From an uncultured Erysipelotrichaceae bacterium (lineage in GTDB: Bacteria > Bacillota_I > Bacilli_A > Erysipelotrichales > Erysipelotrichaceae): a stretch of DNA of 21,547 nt. The stretch lies in the NCBI GenBank assembly GCA_946621045.1, contig CAMOOA010000008.1, forward strand, positions 1-21,547. The letters are read 5' to 3'. Shown one piece after another: positions 21,029 through 21,547 of the stretch. Every line of letters starts with the position of its first letter. Position 1 is the first letter of the stretch. The translations under genes and the position numbers were made by a program. The notes below the pieces were generated by a model that ran no database searches, was not told where the DNA came from, and worked only from the letters and a program-made list of their open reading frames with translations.

Positions 21029-21547
21029 ATGAACAGACTGATAAGCAGGATCAGTGCAGTAATGATGTCAGTGCTGATGCTGGCAAATGTCTTTCAGCCG
21101 GTATCGGTAAAAGCCGACGAAAAGGACTTCGACGAATTTCTGAAGGACGAATGGGTCGAAATGATGGAAAACGACTATACAGGCATGCACTTTTCCGTCA
21201 AGGACTACCGCAGTATGGGGCTTGAAAAACCGGAAGTCTCGCTCGGCCATGTCACTTATCAGGAATTTGAGGATTCCGTTAAGGAAAGCAAAGAGTCGCT
21301 GGAAAAACTTCATTCCTATGACTTCAATGCGCTGAATGAGCGCCAGCAGTATGACTACCGCGTGTATGAAGCGGAACTCGAAAATACGATCGCGCTGGAC
21401 AGTTATCCGGATTACAGCGAGATGTTCAACCCGCATACCGGAAACCAGTCCAATCTGACAACGGTTTTTACGGAATTTGTATTCTATGAAAAGGAAGATA
21501 TCGACGATTATCTGACCCTGCTTGCGGATTATTCCCGCTACATGGAC
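21029..21547 (+). CDS. Secreted DUF885 family protein, 5' part only
   Basis: Open from ATG at 21029 to the window edge (173 codons). AAGGAGG (21016-21022) lies 6 nt upstream, confirming the start. The first 29 residues form a signal peptide: a basic end with Arg3 and Arg7, a hydrophobic core and cleavage after VKA. The absence of a lipobox cysteine suggests a secreted or loosely wall-bound protein. The mature N-terminus (EWVEMMENDYTGMHFSVKDY, then LSLG-like and LNERQQYDYRVYEAEL segments) matches the beginning of Bacillota DUF885 proteins. These have a long helical fold and a distal HExxH-type metal motif in some members, which would lie outside this window. The function of the family is unclear; a peptidase-like role is often inferred. 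Its own promoter would have to lie in 20920-21010; only a weak TATGAT (20952-20957) is seen. Confidence 0.8.
   Translation, partial: MNRLISRISAVMMSVLMLANVFQPVSVKADEKDFDEFLKDEWVEMMENDYTGMHFSVKDYRSMGLEKPEVSLGHVTYQEFEDSVKESKESLEKLHSYDFNALNERQQYDYRVYEAELENTIALDSYPDYSEMFNPHTGNQSNLTTVFTEFVFYEKEDIDDYLTLLADYSRYMD

Noticed and set aside
1..21547. CRISPR array, insertion sequence, prophage or tRNA
   Set aside because: No spaced direct repeats, transposase or phage motifs, or tRNA cloverleaf with CCA end were recognised on either strand.

Overview
The window looks like a chromosomal segment of a Bacillota (Firmicutes) bacterium of moderate GC content, tentatively from the Erysipelotrichaceae or a neighbouring gut lineage. 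The reasons are strong AGGAGG/GGTGAT-type Shine-Dalgarno sites, a TTG start, the Firmicutes type of heterodimeric ABC exporter, a Bacillota-style DUF885 secreted protein, and compact ATGA-overlapped operons. The placement is inference from gene style; no rRNA or other phylogenetic marker is present. I see no insertion sequence, phage gene, CRISPR array, tRNA or rRNA, so this is core-like, gene-dense DNA.

Layout, left to right. (1) 73-2028, minus strand: a Gfo/Idh/MocA oxidoreductase followed by an orphan two-CxxC zinc-ribbon protein, closed by a strong terminator. (2) 2090-5132, plus strand: a four-gene operon of membrane-anchored alpha/beta hydrolase, ThpR-like 2H phosphoesterase, HAD hydrolase and a TIM-barrel sugar isomerase/epimerase. 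(3) 5125-5457, minus: a small orphan gene converging on that operon. (4) 5566-9239, plus: two half-transporters forming an asymmetric heterodimeric ABC exporter, then a terminator. (5) 9313-11091, plus: a GNAT-like acetyltransferase, then a Cof-type HAD phosphatase overlapping an ACT-domain protein, each unit with its own terminator. (6) 11169-12325, plus: a PPC/DUF296 protein overlapping TcdA (tRNA t6A dehydratase). (7) 12501-12644: a 47-residue helical microprotein with its own promoter and terminator. (8) 12760-20919, plus: a tightly coupled signalling and nucleotide operon. It holds a membrane RsbU/SpoIIE-type PP2C phosphatase, a CpdB-like phosphodiesterase with no signal peptide, a lipoprotein 5'-nucleotidase, and a soluble PAS-rich hybrid histidine kinase with two receiver domains. 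(9) 21029 to the right edge: the start of a secreted DUF885 protein.

Region 8 is the most interesting. Two metallophosphoesterase/nucleotidase paralogues, one predicted cytoplasmic and one on the outer face of the membrane, lie between an input/output phosphatase and an orphan hybrid kinase. Three of the four genes start inside the end of the preceding gene, and the fourth starts 33 nt after it. No anti-sigma factor, STAS protein, HPt protein or DNA-binding regulator is seen nearby. A link between nucleotide or cyclic-nucleotide turnover and phospho-signalling is an inference from gene order.

Regulatory style: several promoters carry an extended -10 (TGn-TAnnAT), and three genes (2090, 5457 minus, 12760) have no Shine-Dalgarno site but a -10-like hexamer 6-8 nt upstream of the start codon. 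This suggests leaderless mRNAs in an otherwise Shine-Dalgarno-using genome.
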